Below are positions 8,026 to 15,760 of a stretch of DNA of 32,167 nt, in pieces. The translations under genes were made by a program, and so were the position numbers. The stretch is from JBBDNV01 sp040877415. GTDB taxonomy: Bacteria > Planctomycetota > Planctomycetia > Pirellulales > PALSA-1355. The notes under the pieces are model-generated. The model saw only the letters and a list, made by a program, of their open reading frames with translations. It had not been told where the DNA came from and ran no database searches. The stretch covers positions 1 through 32,167 of the forward strand of contig JBBDNV010000059.1 of NCBI GenBank assembly GCA_040877415.1, given 5' to 3'. How positions within the stretch are numbered: the first letter of the stretch is position 1; each line of letters opens with the position of its first letter.

Positions 8026-8057
8026 GCGAAATCCCAAACAGATAGTAATGATCCGCC

Positions 8058-9329
8058 ATGGCCGTCGCCGAAAGCCTTGACCTGCGCAAATATTGCCTGG
8101 AAATGGCTCAGCGTGCGCGCCGCGCGGCGGAAAAACTGGCTCAAGTGAAGGGCGCGCACAAGAACGCCTGGCTCCGCCGGGCGGCCGAGCTGTTGCGCAG
8201 CGAACACAACGTGCTGGCCGAGGCCAACGCGCAGGATCTGGCCGCCGCGCCCGGGTTCGGCCTCTCGCCCGCGCAGATCGACCGCTTGCGGCTCACGCCG
8301 GGCCTGATCGAGTCGATGGCCTTGGCGCTGGAAGAAATCGCCGCCTTGCCCGAACCGATCGGCGAGGTGATCGAGTCGTCGATTCGGCCCAATGGCCTGC
8401 AAGTGCTCAAAGTTCGCGTTCCGCTGGGCGTGGTGTTTTTCATCTACGAGTCGCGTCCCAACGTGACCGCCGATGCCGCGGCCATTTGCGTCAAAAGCGG
8501 CAACGCCGTCATCCTGCGGGGCGGCAAGGAAGCGGCGCATTCGAACCGCGCGATCACGGGTTTGCTCGAGCAGGCCGCCGAAGAAATCGACCTGCCCGAG
8601 GGGGTCGTGCAGCTCGTGGGCACGACCGATCGCGACGCGGTCGGACATTTCCTGCAGTTGCCCGAGTACGTCGATTTGGCGATCCCCCGCGGCGGCGAAA
8701 GCCTGATCCGTCGCGTGGCGGCCGAAGCGAGGATGCCGGTCATCAAGCACTTCAGCGGCAATTGTCACGTATACGTCGATCGGGCGGCCGATTTGGAGAT
8801 GGCCGAGGCGATCACCGTCAATTCCAAGTGCCAGCGGTTGGGCGTGTGCAATACGGCCGAATCGCTGGTCGTTCATCGCGACGTGGCCGCCACGTTTCTG
8901 CCGCGCGTCGCCAAGGCCCTGGGCGAACGTTCCATCGAATTGCGCGGCGACGGCCGCACCCGGGCGCTGGTGCCGGCGGCCAGGCCGGCCAGCGAAGAGG
9001 ATTTCGCGGCGGAGTACCTGGGTCCGATCCTCTCGGTGAAGATCGTCGACACGATCGAGGAGGCGATTGCGCACATCAACCGCTATGGCTCAAAGCATAC
9101 CGACGCGATCGTTACGGCCGACCTCGCGGCGGCCCGCTTGTTTACCGCCGCGGTCGACAGCGCCGCGGTGATGGTCAACGCCAGCACGCGGTTCAACGAC
9201 GGAGGACAATTCGGCCTGGGTGCCGAGATCGGCATCAGCACCGACAAGTTCCACGCCCGCGGTCCGTGCGGAATCAAGGAGCTGACCAGCTACAAGTACG
9301 TCGTGTACGGCGACGGCCAGTTGCGGTAG
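8058..9329 (+). CDS. proA: Gamma-glutamyl phosphate reductase (proline synthesis)
   Basis: ProA reduces gamma-glutamyl phosphate to glutamate semialdehyde with NADPH, the second step of proline synthesis. The 423-residue product matches the family in length and motifs: EANAQDL, FIYESRPNVTADAAA, SGNAVILRGGKEAAHSN, IPRGGESLI, HFSGNCHVYVD and the catalytic cysteine in NSKCQRLGVCNTAESL (Cys258). The C-terminal NASTRFNDGGQFGLGAEIGI and TDKFHARGPCGIKELTSYKY are also characteristic. No proB lies beside it in this window. Confidence 0.97.
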   Translation: MAVAESLDLRKYCLEMAQRARRAAEKLAQVKGAHKNAWLRRAAELLRSEHNVLAEANAQDLAAAPGFGLSPAQIDRLRLTPGLIESMALALEEIAALPEPIGEVIESSIRPNGLQVLKVRVPLGVVFFIYESRPNVTADAAAICVKSGNAVILRGGKEAAHSNRAITGLLEQAAEEIDLPEGVVQLVGTTDRDAVGHFLQLPEYVDLAIPRGGESLIRRVAAEARMPVIKHFSGNCHVYVDRAADLEMAEAITVNSKCQRLGVCNTAESLVVHRDVAATFLPRVAKALGERSIELRGDGRTRALVPAARPASEEDFAAEYLGPILSVKIVDTIEEAIAHINRYGSKHTDAIVTADLAAARLFTAAVDSAAVMVNASTRFNDGGQFGLGAEIGISTDKFHARGPCGIKELTSYKYVVYGDGQLR

Positions 9330-9399
9330 ATCGCCAAGGCCGCGGCTGCCCGCGCGCGACACGACGCCCAGCGAAACGCACCTGTCATGGAGGCCAAGG

Positions 9400-10428
9400 A
9401 TGGCTGACGACGTGCTGAGTGCCGCCGAGTTGGAAACGCTTTTGGCCGCGCGCAAGTCGACGCCGGCGCCTGCCGGCGGATTGACGCGTAAGCCCTCCGC
9501 CGGACCGTCCAACCCGCCGGCCGTCGCGCGCGAAAAGCTCTTGCCCAAGGGGCGCCAATCGCCGGCCCCGCTTGGCGAAAATCTCTGCCGCGCGGTCGCC
9601 CAGATCAGCGAGCGCTGTGGGCGGCAGTTCGCGGCGGAACTCTCGGTGCTCGTGCGCCGTACGGCGCGCGTCAAACTGGCCGCGACGACCCAGGTGACGT
9701 ATCGCGAATTTGCCGCGCGGCTGTCCAGCCCGACTTGTTTCAACGTGCTCTCCGCCGCTCCGCTCGAGGCAGACTGGTTCCTGGAGATCGGTCCGGCGAT
9801 TCTCTACCCCGCGATCGATTGCATGCTCGGCGGAGGGCGCGAGCCGGCGGCGATCGCGGCTCGGCCCCTGACCGACATCGAATTGCGGCTGGCGGCGCGC
9901 GTCACGAGCCTGTTCGTGCGCGAGCTGGGCGCGGCGTGGCGACCCGCGGTCGAGCTGGATCTGTCGGTCAAGCGCGTGGCGTCAAGCCCGCACGCATCGG
10001 GCTTTGCGCCGGCCGGCGCAGCGGTGATCTGGATCCGCTTCGAGATCGAGTTTCCAGGCGCCCGGGGGATGCTGAACCTCGGCATTCCGGCCCAGTCACT
10101 GGCGGCCGTCGCCGAGCAACTGACCGGCGAGACCGCCAAGAGCCGCAAGTCGCCGGGCGCGGACCCATCGGCCAAAGCGGCAAGCCCCGAGGCGACGGTC
10201 GAGCTGGTGGCGTGTTTGGCGCACTCGCGGATCAATCCTGACGAGGCGCGCCGTTTGGCCGTCGGCGACGTGATCACGACCGAACAGAAGGTCGACGAGC
10301 CGATCGCGGTCTGGCAGGACGGCGTGGTCAGTTTTCACGCTCGTGTGGGTGCGCGCGAGGGGCACAAGGCGCTCGAAATCGACAAGCGCGTGCCTGGTCC
10401 CCAGGATCCCGCGCCCGGCGAGTCGTAG
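9400..10428 (+). CDS. fliM: Flagellar motor switch protein, FliM type with C-terminal FliN/SpoA domain
   Basis: The 342-residue product starts MADDVLSAAELETLL, like the CheY-binding N-terminus of FliM (typically LSQDEIDALL). A flexible Ala/Pro-rich linker follows to about residue 60. The middle domain shows EADWFLEIGPAILYPAIDCM, LGGGREPAAIAARPLTDIEL and FVRELGAAWRP. The C-terminus is an SpoA/FliN-like surface domain (VELVACLAHSRINPDEARRL, VGDVITTEQKVDEPI). A good ribosome-binding site, GGAGG at 9389-9393, precedes the ATG by 6 nt. No other flagellar gene lies in the window, which is not surprising because planctomycete flagellar genes are often scattered. A non-flagellar SpoA-domain role is less likely. 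Confidence 0.8.
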   Translation: MADDVLSAAELETLLAARKSTPAPAGGLTRKPSAGPSNPPAVAREKLLPKGRQSPAPLGENLCRAVAQISERCGRQFAAELSVLVRRTARVKLAATTQVTYREFAARLSSPTCFNVLSAAPLEADWFLEIGPAILYPAIDCMLGGGREPAAIAARPLTDIELRLAARVTSLFVRELGAAWRPAVELDLSVKRVASSPHASGFAPAGAAVIWIRFEIEFPGARGMLNLGIPAQSLAAVAEQLTGETAKSRKSPGADPSAKAASPEATVELVACLAHSRINPDEARRLAVGDVITTEQKVDEPIAVWQDGVVSFHARVGAREGHKALEIDKRVPGPQDPAPGES

Positions 10429-10526
10429 TTTCCGCCGACTCGCGTGCCGTGATGCTGTGGCCCCCTTGGTCGGGACGCCACGCTTGCCGCCGCAGAGGAT
10501 TGTCTGGACGCGCCTTCGCGGGGCGC

Positions 10527-10532
10527 TATAAT
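10527..10532 (+). promoter_or_regulatory. Candidate -10 element of the trxB promoter
   Basis: A perfect TATAAT lies 70 nt upstream of the trxB start. No good -35 hexamer sits at 16-18 nt spacing, so the call rests on the -10 alone. Confidence 0.45.
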
Positions 10533-10601
10533 TTCTCTCCATCCAGCTCGACCCGAACGCCGGCGGCCTCACACCCGGGCGGCCTCCTGAAAGGATGTCT
10601 C

Positions 10602-11648
10602 TTGGCAATCGAAAAAGTCGTCATCATCGGCAGCGGACCGGCCGGCTGGTCGGCCGCGCTTTACGCCGCCCGGGCCGACCTGGCGCCCCTGGTTTTCGAA
10701 GGGGCCATTACCGAGGAAAACCGCCAGAGCGGCACGCTGCCCCTGGGGCAATTGAACCTGACCACCGAGGTGGAAAACTACCCCGGCTTTCCGGCCGGCG
10801 ATTTGACCCAATATCTCATAAGCGCGATCGAGCCCAAACTGCACGCCAACATGGCCCCGCACTCGAAACACGGCGTGAGCGGGCCGGAATTGATGGAATT
10901 GATGCGCCGGCAGGCCAGGAATTTCGGCACCCGGGTGGTGACCGACGATATCGTCAAAGTGGATTTCAATCGCCACCCGTTTGAGCTCACGGCCGCAAGC
11001 GGCGAGGTGACTCAGACGCTGGCGGTCATCGTGGCCACCGGGGCGCGCGCCAATTATCTCGGTTTGCCTTCGGAGGAGGCGTTCAAGAACCGCGGCGTCA
11101 GCGCCTGCGCGGTGTGCGACGGCGCCCTGCCGAGATTTCGCGGCAAGCCGCTGGTGGTGATCGGCGGCGGCGATTCGGCCGTCGAGGAATCGACCTACCT
11201 CACAAAGTTCGCCAGCCGCGTCTACATGGTGCACCGTCGCGACAGGCTGCGGGCTTCAAAGATCATGGTCCAGCGGGCCGAGGCCAACAAAAAGATCGAG
11301 CTGGTATGGAACCACGCTCTGAAGGAAGTCGTGGGGACCGACACCCAGGGCGTCACGGGCGTGGTGCTCGAAAGCACCGTGGACAAGAAAGCCAGGGATC
11401 TCGACGCCTCAGGTCTTTTTCTGGCGATCGGCCATACGCCCAACACGTCGCTTCTGGAGGGCCAGCTCAAGCTGACGGACAAAAAGTACATCGTGCTTAC
11501 GACTCCGCATCGCACGCACACCAGCGTGCCCGGCGTCTTCGCGGCCGGCGACGTGGCCGACGACTACTATCGCCAGGCCGTCACGTCGGCGGGCGCGGGC
11601 TGCATGGCGGCGCTGGATGCCGAGCGTTGGCTGGCCGCGCGGGAATAG
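10602..11648 (+). CDS. trxB: Thioredoxin reductase (NADPH, FAD)
   Basis: TrxB transfers electrons from NADPH through FAD and a redox disulfide to thioredoxin. The 348-residue product shows the FAD-binding IIGSGPAGWSAALYAARAD, ATGARANYLGLPSEEAFKNR, the redox-active CAVC (Cys169, Cys172), the NADPH-binding VIGGGDSAVEE and the C-terminal GVFAAGDVADDYYRQAVTSA. The start is TTG at 10602: AAAGGA at 10590-10595 is correctly spaced at 6 nt, and IEKVVIIGSGPAG then begins as in homologues. Compared with E. coli TrxB (321 residues) it carries two insertions, near GAITEENRQSGTLPLGQL and near AIEPKLHANMAPHSKHGVSG. An ATG at 10594 belongs to another frame and is not used. Confidence 0.95.
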   Translation: MAIEKVVIIGSGPAGWSAALYAARADLAPLVFEGAITEENRQSGTLPLGQLNLTTEVENYPGFPAGDLTQYLISAIEPKLHANMAPHSKHGVSGPELMELMRRQARNFGTRVVTDDIVKVDFNRHPFELTAASGEVTQTLAVIVATGARANYLGLPSEEAFKNRGVSACAVCDGALPRFRGKPLVVIGGGDSAVEESTYLTKFASRVYMVHRRDRLRASKIMVQRAEANKKIELVWNHALKEVVGTDTQGVTGVVLESTVDKKARDLDASGLFLAIGHTPNTSLLEGQLKLTDKKYIVLTTPHRTHTSVPGVFAAGDVADDYYRQAVTSAGAGCMAALDAERWLAARE

Positions 11649-11765
11649 CGCGCCCGCGCGTGGCTTGCCCGAGCGGGCCGGGTGCAGCGGTGCGACAAGC
11701 CTGGCCGGCGAGCGGCACGGAAGCGACCGCGATTCCATAGTCAAATCCCCCATAGGGCAAGCGTG

Positions 11766-13157
11766 ATGCAAAAGATGACCGTGGCCGAAGCCCGCCGCTC
11801 GGAAGCGGCCGGCAAGACCGCGCGGCTGCAAGGCTGGATTCGCACGCGGCGCGATAGCAAAGGAGGATTCAGCTTTCTGGAGCTCAACGACGGCTCGTCG
11901 ATGGCCAACATCCAGATCGTCGCCGACGGGGGGCTGGCGAATTACGAGTCCCAGATCAAGCATCTTTCCGCCGGATGCAGCGTGACGGTGGAAGGCGAAG
12001 TCAAGGCCTCGCCGGCCAAGGGGCAGGCCACCGAGCTGCAGGCTCAAAAAATCGCCGTCCACGGCTGGGCCGATCCCGAGACCTATCCCCTGCAAAAGAA
12101 GCGGCATTCCTTCGAGTTCTTAAGAACCCTCGCGCACCTCCGCCCGCGCACCAACACCTTCGGCGCAATCGCCCGCGTGCGAAACTGCGCCTGCCGCTCG
12201 ATCCACGACTTCTTTCAGGAGGAAGGGTTTCTGTACGTGCATCCGCCGATCATCACGGCCAGCGACTGCGAGGGGGCCGGCGAGATGTTCAAGGTGACGA
12301 CGCTCGATCTGGCCAACGTGCCCAAGATCGGCGGCGCCGTCGATTTCACGCAGGACTTTTTCGACCGCCCCTCGTATCTGACCGTCAGCGGGCAATTGGA
12401 GGCGGAAATCTTCGCTTGCTCGCTGGGCAAGGTCTACACGTTCGGGCCCACCTTCCGCGCAGAAAACTCCAACACCTCGCGACATCTGGCCGAATTCTGG
12501 ATGGTCGAGCCGGAAATGGCCTTTTTCGAGCTCGCCGACAACATGGAACTGGCCGAACGCTGCCTGAAGCGCATCTTCGGCGACGTGCTGGCGCATTGCG
12601 CCGAAGACATGGAGTTCTTCGAAACCCGGGTGCAAAAAGGGGCGATCGCGACGCTCGAGGGAGTCGTCGCCAGCCAGTTCGTCCGCTTGCCCTATACCGA
12701 GGCGGTGGAAATCCTCTCGCGCTCGAGTGCCCCGTTTGAGTTCCCCGTCGAGTGGGGCAGCGATCTGCAGGCCGAGCACGAACGCTACCTGACCGAAGTG
12801 CACTTCCAAAAACCGGTCATCCTGTTTGACTATCCCCGCGCGATCAAGCCGTTTTACATGCGCGTCAATGACGACGGCCGAACCGTGCGGGCCATGGATA
12901 TTCTCGTCCCCCGAGTCGGAGAGATCATCGGCGGCAGCCAGCGCGAAGAACGCCTCGACGTGATTACCGAGCGCATGCGCGAGCAACAGCTCGATCCCGA
13001 CGCCTACTGGTGGTACCTCGATCTCAGACGCTACGGCACGGTGCCCCATTCGGGGTTCGGACTGGGCCTGGATCGGGTCGTGCAATTCGCGACCGGCATG
13101 GCCAATATCCGCGACGTAGTCCCCTTCCCGCGGGTTCCGGGCAACGCCGACTTCTAA
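11766..13157 (+). CDS. asnS: Asparaginyl-tRNA synthetase
   Basis: This class II synthetase charges tRNA-Asn with asparagine. The 463-residue product has the N-terminal OB-fold anticodon-binding domain (ARLQGWIRTRRDSKGGFSFL) and the class II core: motif 1 region FFQEEGFLYVHPPIITASDC, motif 2 GPTFRAENSNTSRHLAEFWM followed by VEPEM, and motif 3 GFGLGLDRVVQFATG. SNTSRHLAEF distinguishes AsnRS from AspRS. The start is ATG 11766; ATG 11775 in the same frame is possible. The open frame continues upstream without a plausible start. Confidence 0.95.
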   Translation: MQKMTVAEARRSEAAGKTARLQGWIRTRRDSKGGFSFLELNDGSSMANIQIVADGGLANYESQIKHLSAGCSVTVEGEVKASPAKGQATELQAQKIAVHGWADPETYPLQKKRHSFEFLRTLAHLRPRTNTFGAIARVRNCACRSIHDFFQEEGFLYVHPPIITASDCEGAGEMFKVTTLDLANVPKIGGAVDFTQDFFDRPSYLTVSGQLEAEIFACSLGKVYTFGPTFRAENSNTSRHLAEFWMVEPEMAFFELADNMELAERCLKRIFGDVLAHCAEDMEFFETRVQKGAIATLEGVVASQFVRLPYTEAVEILSRSSAPFEFPVEWGSDLQAEHERYLTEVHFQKPVILFDYPRAIKPFYMRVNDDGRTVRAMDILVPRVGEIIGGSQREERLDVITERMREQQLDPDAYWWYLDLRRYGTVPHSGFGLGLDRVVQFATGMANIRDVVPFPRVPGNADF

Positions 13158-13641
13158 CAGCCCGCTTCAACACGCACATAGCCCTCGCGACGAACGGCTT
13201 CTTGTTGCGCGCGGCGCATCACCGGCCGCGGCGAGGCACGGTGATCAGCACCATCGTGACGCAAGCGACGGCCACGCCTGAGAATAGGAGCCAGTCGTTG
13301 GCGGAGATAAGCATTGGCACCGGCAGAATCCTCCGTGCCAGTGTAGGTCAACGAGCCAAGCCGGCGGAATAACTTCGACCCCTCGGCCCGACATCTTTGG
13401 GGCCATTTGTAGCGGCTGGGCTGATAAAAGTGCCCCAGAAACGACGATCCCAAACGCTGGCGCCAAAGCTTGATTTCTGCCCGACCGCCTAATAGGCTGA
13501 ATCTGGGGCACGCTCGCGGCAACTGGCCGCCCATATCTGGGCCATGCACAAGCGCGGGTAGGAGCAGGGTTTCGTCCAAAATCGGGACGCGAGATGGCAT
13601 TCTTTTTTGATTCCAATCGCCGCGGCAGGGTTGTCGACACA
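13158..13641. other. Gene-poor intergenic stretch
   Basis: Between asnS and the cyclophilin gene the only coding candidate is a 31-residue minus-strand frame (13219-13314). A 10-bp inverted repeat, GTGCCCCAGA at 13430-13439 and TCTGGGGCAC at 13502-13511, spans 82 nt. No convincing terminator or sigma-70 promoter was seen. Confidence 0.6.
13219..13314 (-). CDS. Possible 31-residue single-pass membrane miniprotein
   Basis: The minus strand encodes MLISANDWLLFSGVAVACVT followed by MVLITVPRRGR and a stop. It has one hydrophobic segment (about residues 8-26) and a positively charged C-terminus, the layout of small single-pass proteins. Most codons end in G or C, like the neighbouring genes. A GGAGG lies upstream but 15 nt from the ATG, too far for an ideal ribosome-binding site. 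No family is recognised, and a chance open frame in GC-rich DNA is a real alternative. Confidence 0.25.
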   Translation of the reverse strand: MLISANDWLLFSGVAVACVTMVLITVPRRGR

Positions 13642-14667
13642 ATGCGCGTAGCGGCGCGCGCGTGGCGATTGGCTGTGACGCTGTTGGTATGTCTATGGCT
13701 CGCGAGTTCGCCCCGCGCCGGCCACGGCGGCACGCTGGTCAACTTCACCACGCAGTTTGGCACCATCCAAATCGATTTGTTCGACGATTTGGTGCCTGAA
13801 ACCGTGGACAATTTCTTGGCCTACGCCTCGAGCGGTGCCTACGCCAACACGCTCGTCCATCGCTCGGTCAGGCTGACCGCCCAAAACGACGGCATCGGAG
13901 TGATCCAGGGGGGTGGGTTCAGGCTCAACGCTCAGACCCACCTGTTCGACGCGATCCCCACCCTCGGACAAATTGATCTCCAGTACTCGCGCGCAAATAC
14001 GCGGGGCACGATCGCCATGGCCCGCACGTTCGAGCCCGACACGGCTACCAGCCAGTGGTTCATCAACACCGACGACATCAACAGCGGCCGCCTGGCGCCC
14101 GGCGGCTTTAGCACCGATGGCTACGCGGTATTTGGCTGGGTGGTGGGAACCGGCATGAGCGTGGTCGACGCGATCCACGCGGTCCCCACGTTCAGCGCCA
14201 GTGGTTTCAACGACGTGCCGTTGCAAAACTATAGCCCTCCCAACGCGGTTCAGCAGCAAAACGTGTTGTTGACCAACTCCGTTACGGTGGTGGGAGAGCA
14301 TCCCTCGTTCAAAAACCCGGTAATGGCCGCCGACGTGCTCAACGACGGGCGGCTGAGGGCCAGCGATGCCCTGGTGCTCATTAACGACCTGCTTTCGCAC
14401 GGATCGCACAACGTCGTCGGCCCGTTTTCGGGCACGTACTATCTGGACGTCAACGGCAGCGGAACGATCACCGTCTCAGACGTGCACAACGTGATCAATG
14501 CCTTGCTGTCGGGCGGTGCGCCCCCGGCTCCCCTGGCTGAGGCGCGGATTGAGGTGGTGCCGGAGCCGACTTCGCTTGCGCTATGCGCCGCGGCGGCACT
14601 GGCACTCGCGTCCGGCGGGTTGTGTCGACGCCATCGTCGCCGGCTGGCCGCTCGCCGGGCTGGCTAG
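13642..14667 (+). CDS. Secreted cyclophilin-type prolyl isomerase with dockerin and PEP-CTERM segments
   Basis: Cyclophilins catalyse cis-trans isomerisation of peptidyl-prolyl bonds. The start at 13642 gives a signal peptide (RVAARAWRLAVTLLVCLWLA); ATG 13594 in the same frame would add 16 residues. The cyclophilin domain spans about residues 30-210: TTQFGTIQIDLFDDLVPETV, LVHRSV, GTIAMART, SQWFINTDD, YAVFGWVVGTGMSVVDAI. Next comes a dockerin type I-like pair with calcium-loop motifs DVLNDGRL (near 232) and DVNGSGTI (near 270), each followed by a DALVLIN/HNVINALL helix. The end is a PEP-CTERM signal: VPEP (306-309), hydrophobic helix, Arg-rich tail. Domain identities are seen; export, sorting and processing are inferred. 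The stop codon TAG lies inside the GCTAGC that borders repeat copy 2. Confidence 0.88.
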   Translation: MRVAARAWRLAVTLLVCLWLASSPRAGHGGTLVNFTTQFGTIQIDLFDDLVPETVDNFLAYASSGAYANTLVHRSVRLTAQNDGIGVIQGGGFRLNAQTHLFDAIPTLGQIDLQYSRANTRGTIAMARTFEPDTATSQWFINTDDINSGRLAPGGFSTDGYAVFGWVVGTGMSVVDAIHAVPTFSASGFNDVPLQNYSPPNAVQQQNVLLTNSVTVVGEHPSFKNPVMAADVLNDGRLRASDALVLINDLLSHGSHNVVGPFSGTYYLDVNGSGTITVSDVHNVINALLSGGAPPAPLAEARIEVVPEPTSLALCAAAALALASGGLCRRHRRRLAARRAG

Positions 14668-14673
14668 CAGGCC

Positions 14674-14759
14674 GTTGGAAAATGGGACTGGCTCCGAGCA
14701 CGTCGCGGCAAGACCCGCGAAAAACGGCGGTCGCGAGGTGCCTGTCCCAGTTTTTCAAC
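14674..14759 (+). repeat. 86-bp inverted-repeat element (copy 2)
   Basis: The element begins GTTGGAAAATGGGACTGGC and ends GCCTGTCCCAGTTTTTCAAC; these ends are imperfect inverted repeats of about 22 bp. It is 84/86 identical to the inverted copy at 20779-20864, and its right half is identical to 1-43. The left flank is GCTAGCAGGCC and the right flank GCTGGCTAAG. It is too short to encode a protein and looks like a MITE or REP-like unit. Confidence 0.85.
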
Positions 14760-14924
14760 ACGCTCAACACGCTGGCTAAGCCCCACGCCGCCTCGTGCGT
14801 CGCTTCGCTCGCCGCCCCCGCCGTCCGAATCGCCGATCTGCTGGCAAACGGCGTTTCCTCGCGGCATAATGGGTGCCCTCGCCGCGATTTATTCGTTCAA
14901 CGTGCACTCCATACGGTGAATTCC

Positions 14925-15614
14925 ATGAAGAAGACTTCGCTTTTGATCTGGTTTGCCTTTGTGGCGTGCGTCTTGGGGGTTTCGCCGGCCGGCGCCGCCG
15001 ATAACACGCCACCGCCGGGATTCGTGGCGCTGTTTAACGGCAAGGACCTGAGCGGCTGGAAGGGCCTCGTGGAAAATCCGCCCAAGCGGGCCGAGATGAC
15101 CAGCGAACAATTGGCCCTTGCCCAGCAGAAAGCCGACAACCAGGTGCGCGAGCATTGGAAGGCCGAAGACGGCGTGCTCGTCTTCGACGGCAAGGGCGCC
15201 AGCTTGTGCACGGCCGAGGACTACGGCGACTTTGAGCTGCTGGTCGATTGGAAAATCCTGCCTAAGGGCGACAGCGGCATCTACCTGCGCGGCAGCCCGC
15301 AGGTCCAAATCTGGGACCCCGAGGTCTCTGCGCCCCAAAAGGGCATCGGCTCCGGCGCGTTGTTCAACAACAAAAAGCACCCTTCGCGGCCGCTGGTGGT
15401 CGCCGACAATCCCGTCGGCGAGTGGAACACGTTCCGCATCCGCATGGTCGGCGACAAGGTGTCCGTCTGGCTGAACGACAAGCTGGTGGTCGACAACGTG
15501 GTCATGGAGAACTATTGGGATCGCGACAAGCCGATCGATCCGGCCGGCCAGATCGAGCTGCAAAATCACGGCAATCTGCTGTTTTTCAAGAACATTTACC
15601 TGAAGGAATTGTAA
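14925..15614 (+). CDS. Secreted DUF1080 (3-keto-disaccharide hydrolase family) protein
   Basis: The 229-residue product has a signal peptide (KKTSLLIWFAFVACVLGV, cleavage after GVSPAGA near residue 24). It has one DUF1080 domain, a concanavalin-like fold greatly expanded in planctomycetes and annotated as 3-keto-disaccharide hydrolase. Characteristic segments are FVALFNGKDLSGWKG, DFELLVDWKILPKGDSGIYL, RGSPQVQIWDPE and the terminal QIELQNHGNLLFFKNIYLKE. Such proteins are thought to act on extracytoplasmic sugars; the substrate cannot be read from sequence. The frame is open far upstream; the ATG at 14925 is chosen for the signal peptide. It follows repeat copy 2. Confidence 0.9.
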   Translation: MKKTSLLIWFAFVACVLGVSPAGAADNTPPPGFVALFNGKDLSGWKGLVENPPKRAEMTSEQLALAQQKADNQVREHWKAEDGVLVFDGKGASLCTAEDYGDFELLVDWKILPKGDSGIYLRGSPQVQIWDPEVSAPQKGIGSGALFNNKKHPSRPLVVADNPVGEWNTFRIRMVGDKVSVWLNDKLVVDNVVMENYWDRDKPIDPAGQIELQNHGNLLFFKNIYLKEL

Positions 15615-15760
15615 GCCGTCGCCCCCCTTGGGAATTCGCCTTGATCGAGCGCGGGCATTTGGGAAACAATGATTCTTGACCCCCGCGTCGGGCGCGCCAT
15701 GCCCGAAGGCGGGGCCACAAATCGCTTCGATTTCTCTCATCGCCGCCGGGTCCGCCGCTG

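Noticed and set aside
7865..8057. Possible short gene in the folP-proA gap.
   Set aside because: The frames cross the palindromic repeat, lack a ribosome-binding site and have no protein-like composition.
10449..10601. Upstream extension of trxB to a start at 10449.
   Set aside because: It passes through the TATAAT and the ribosome-binding site, and the added residues do not resemble a TrxB N-terminus.
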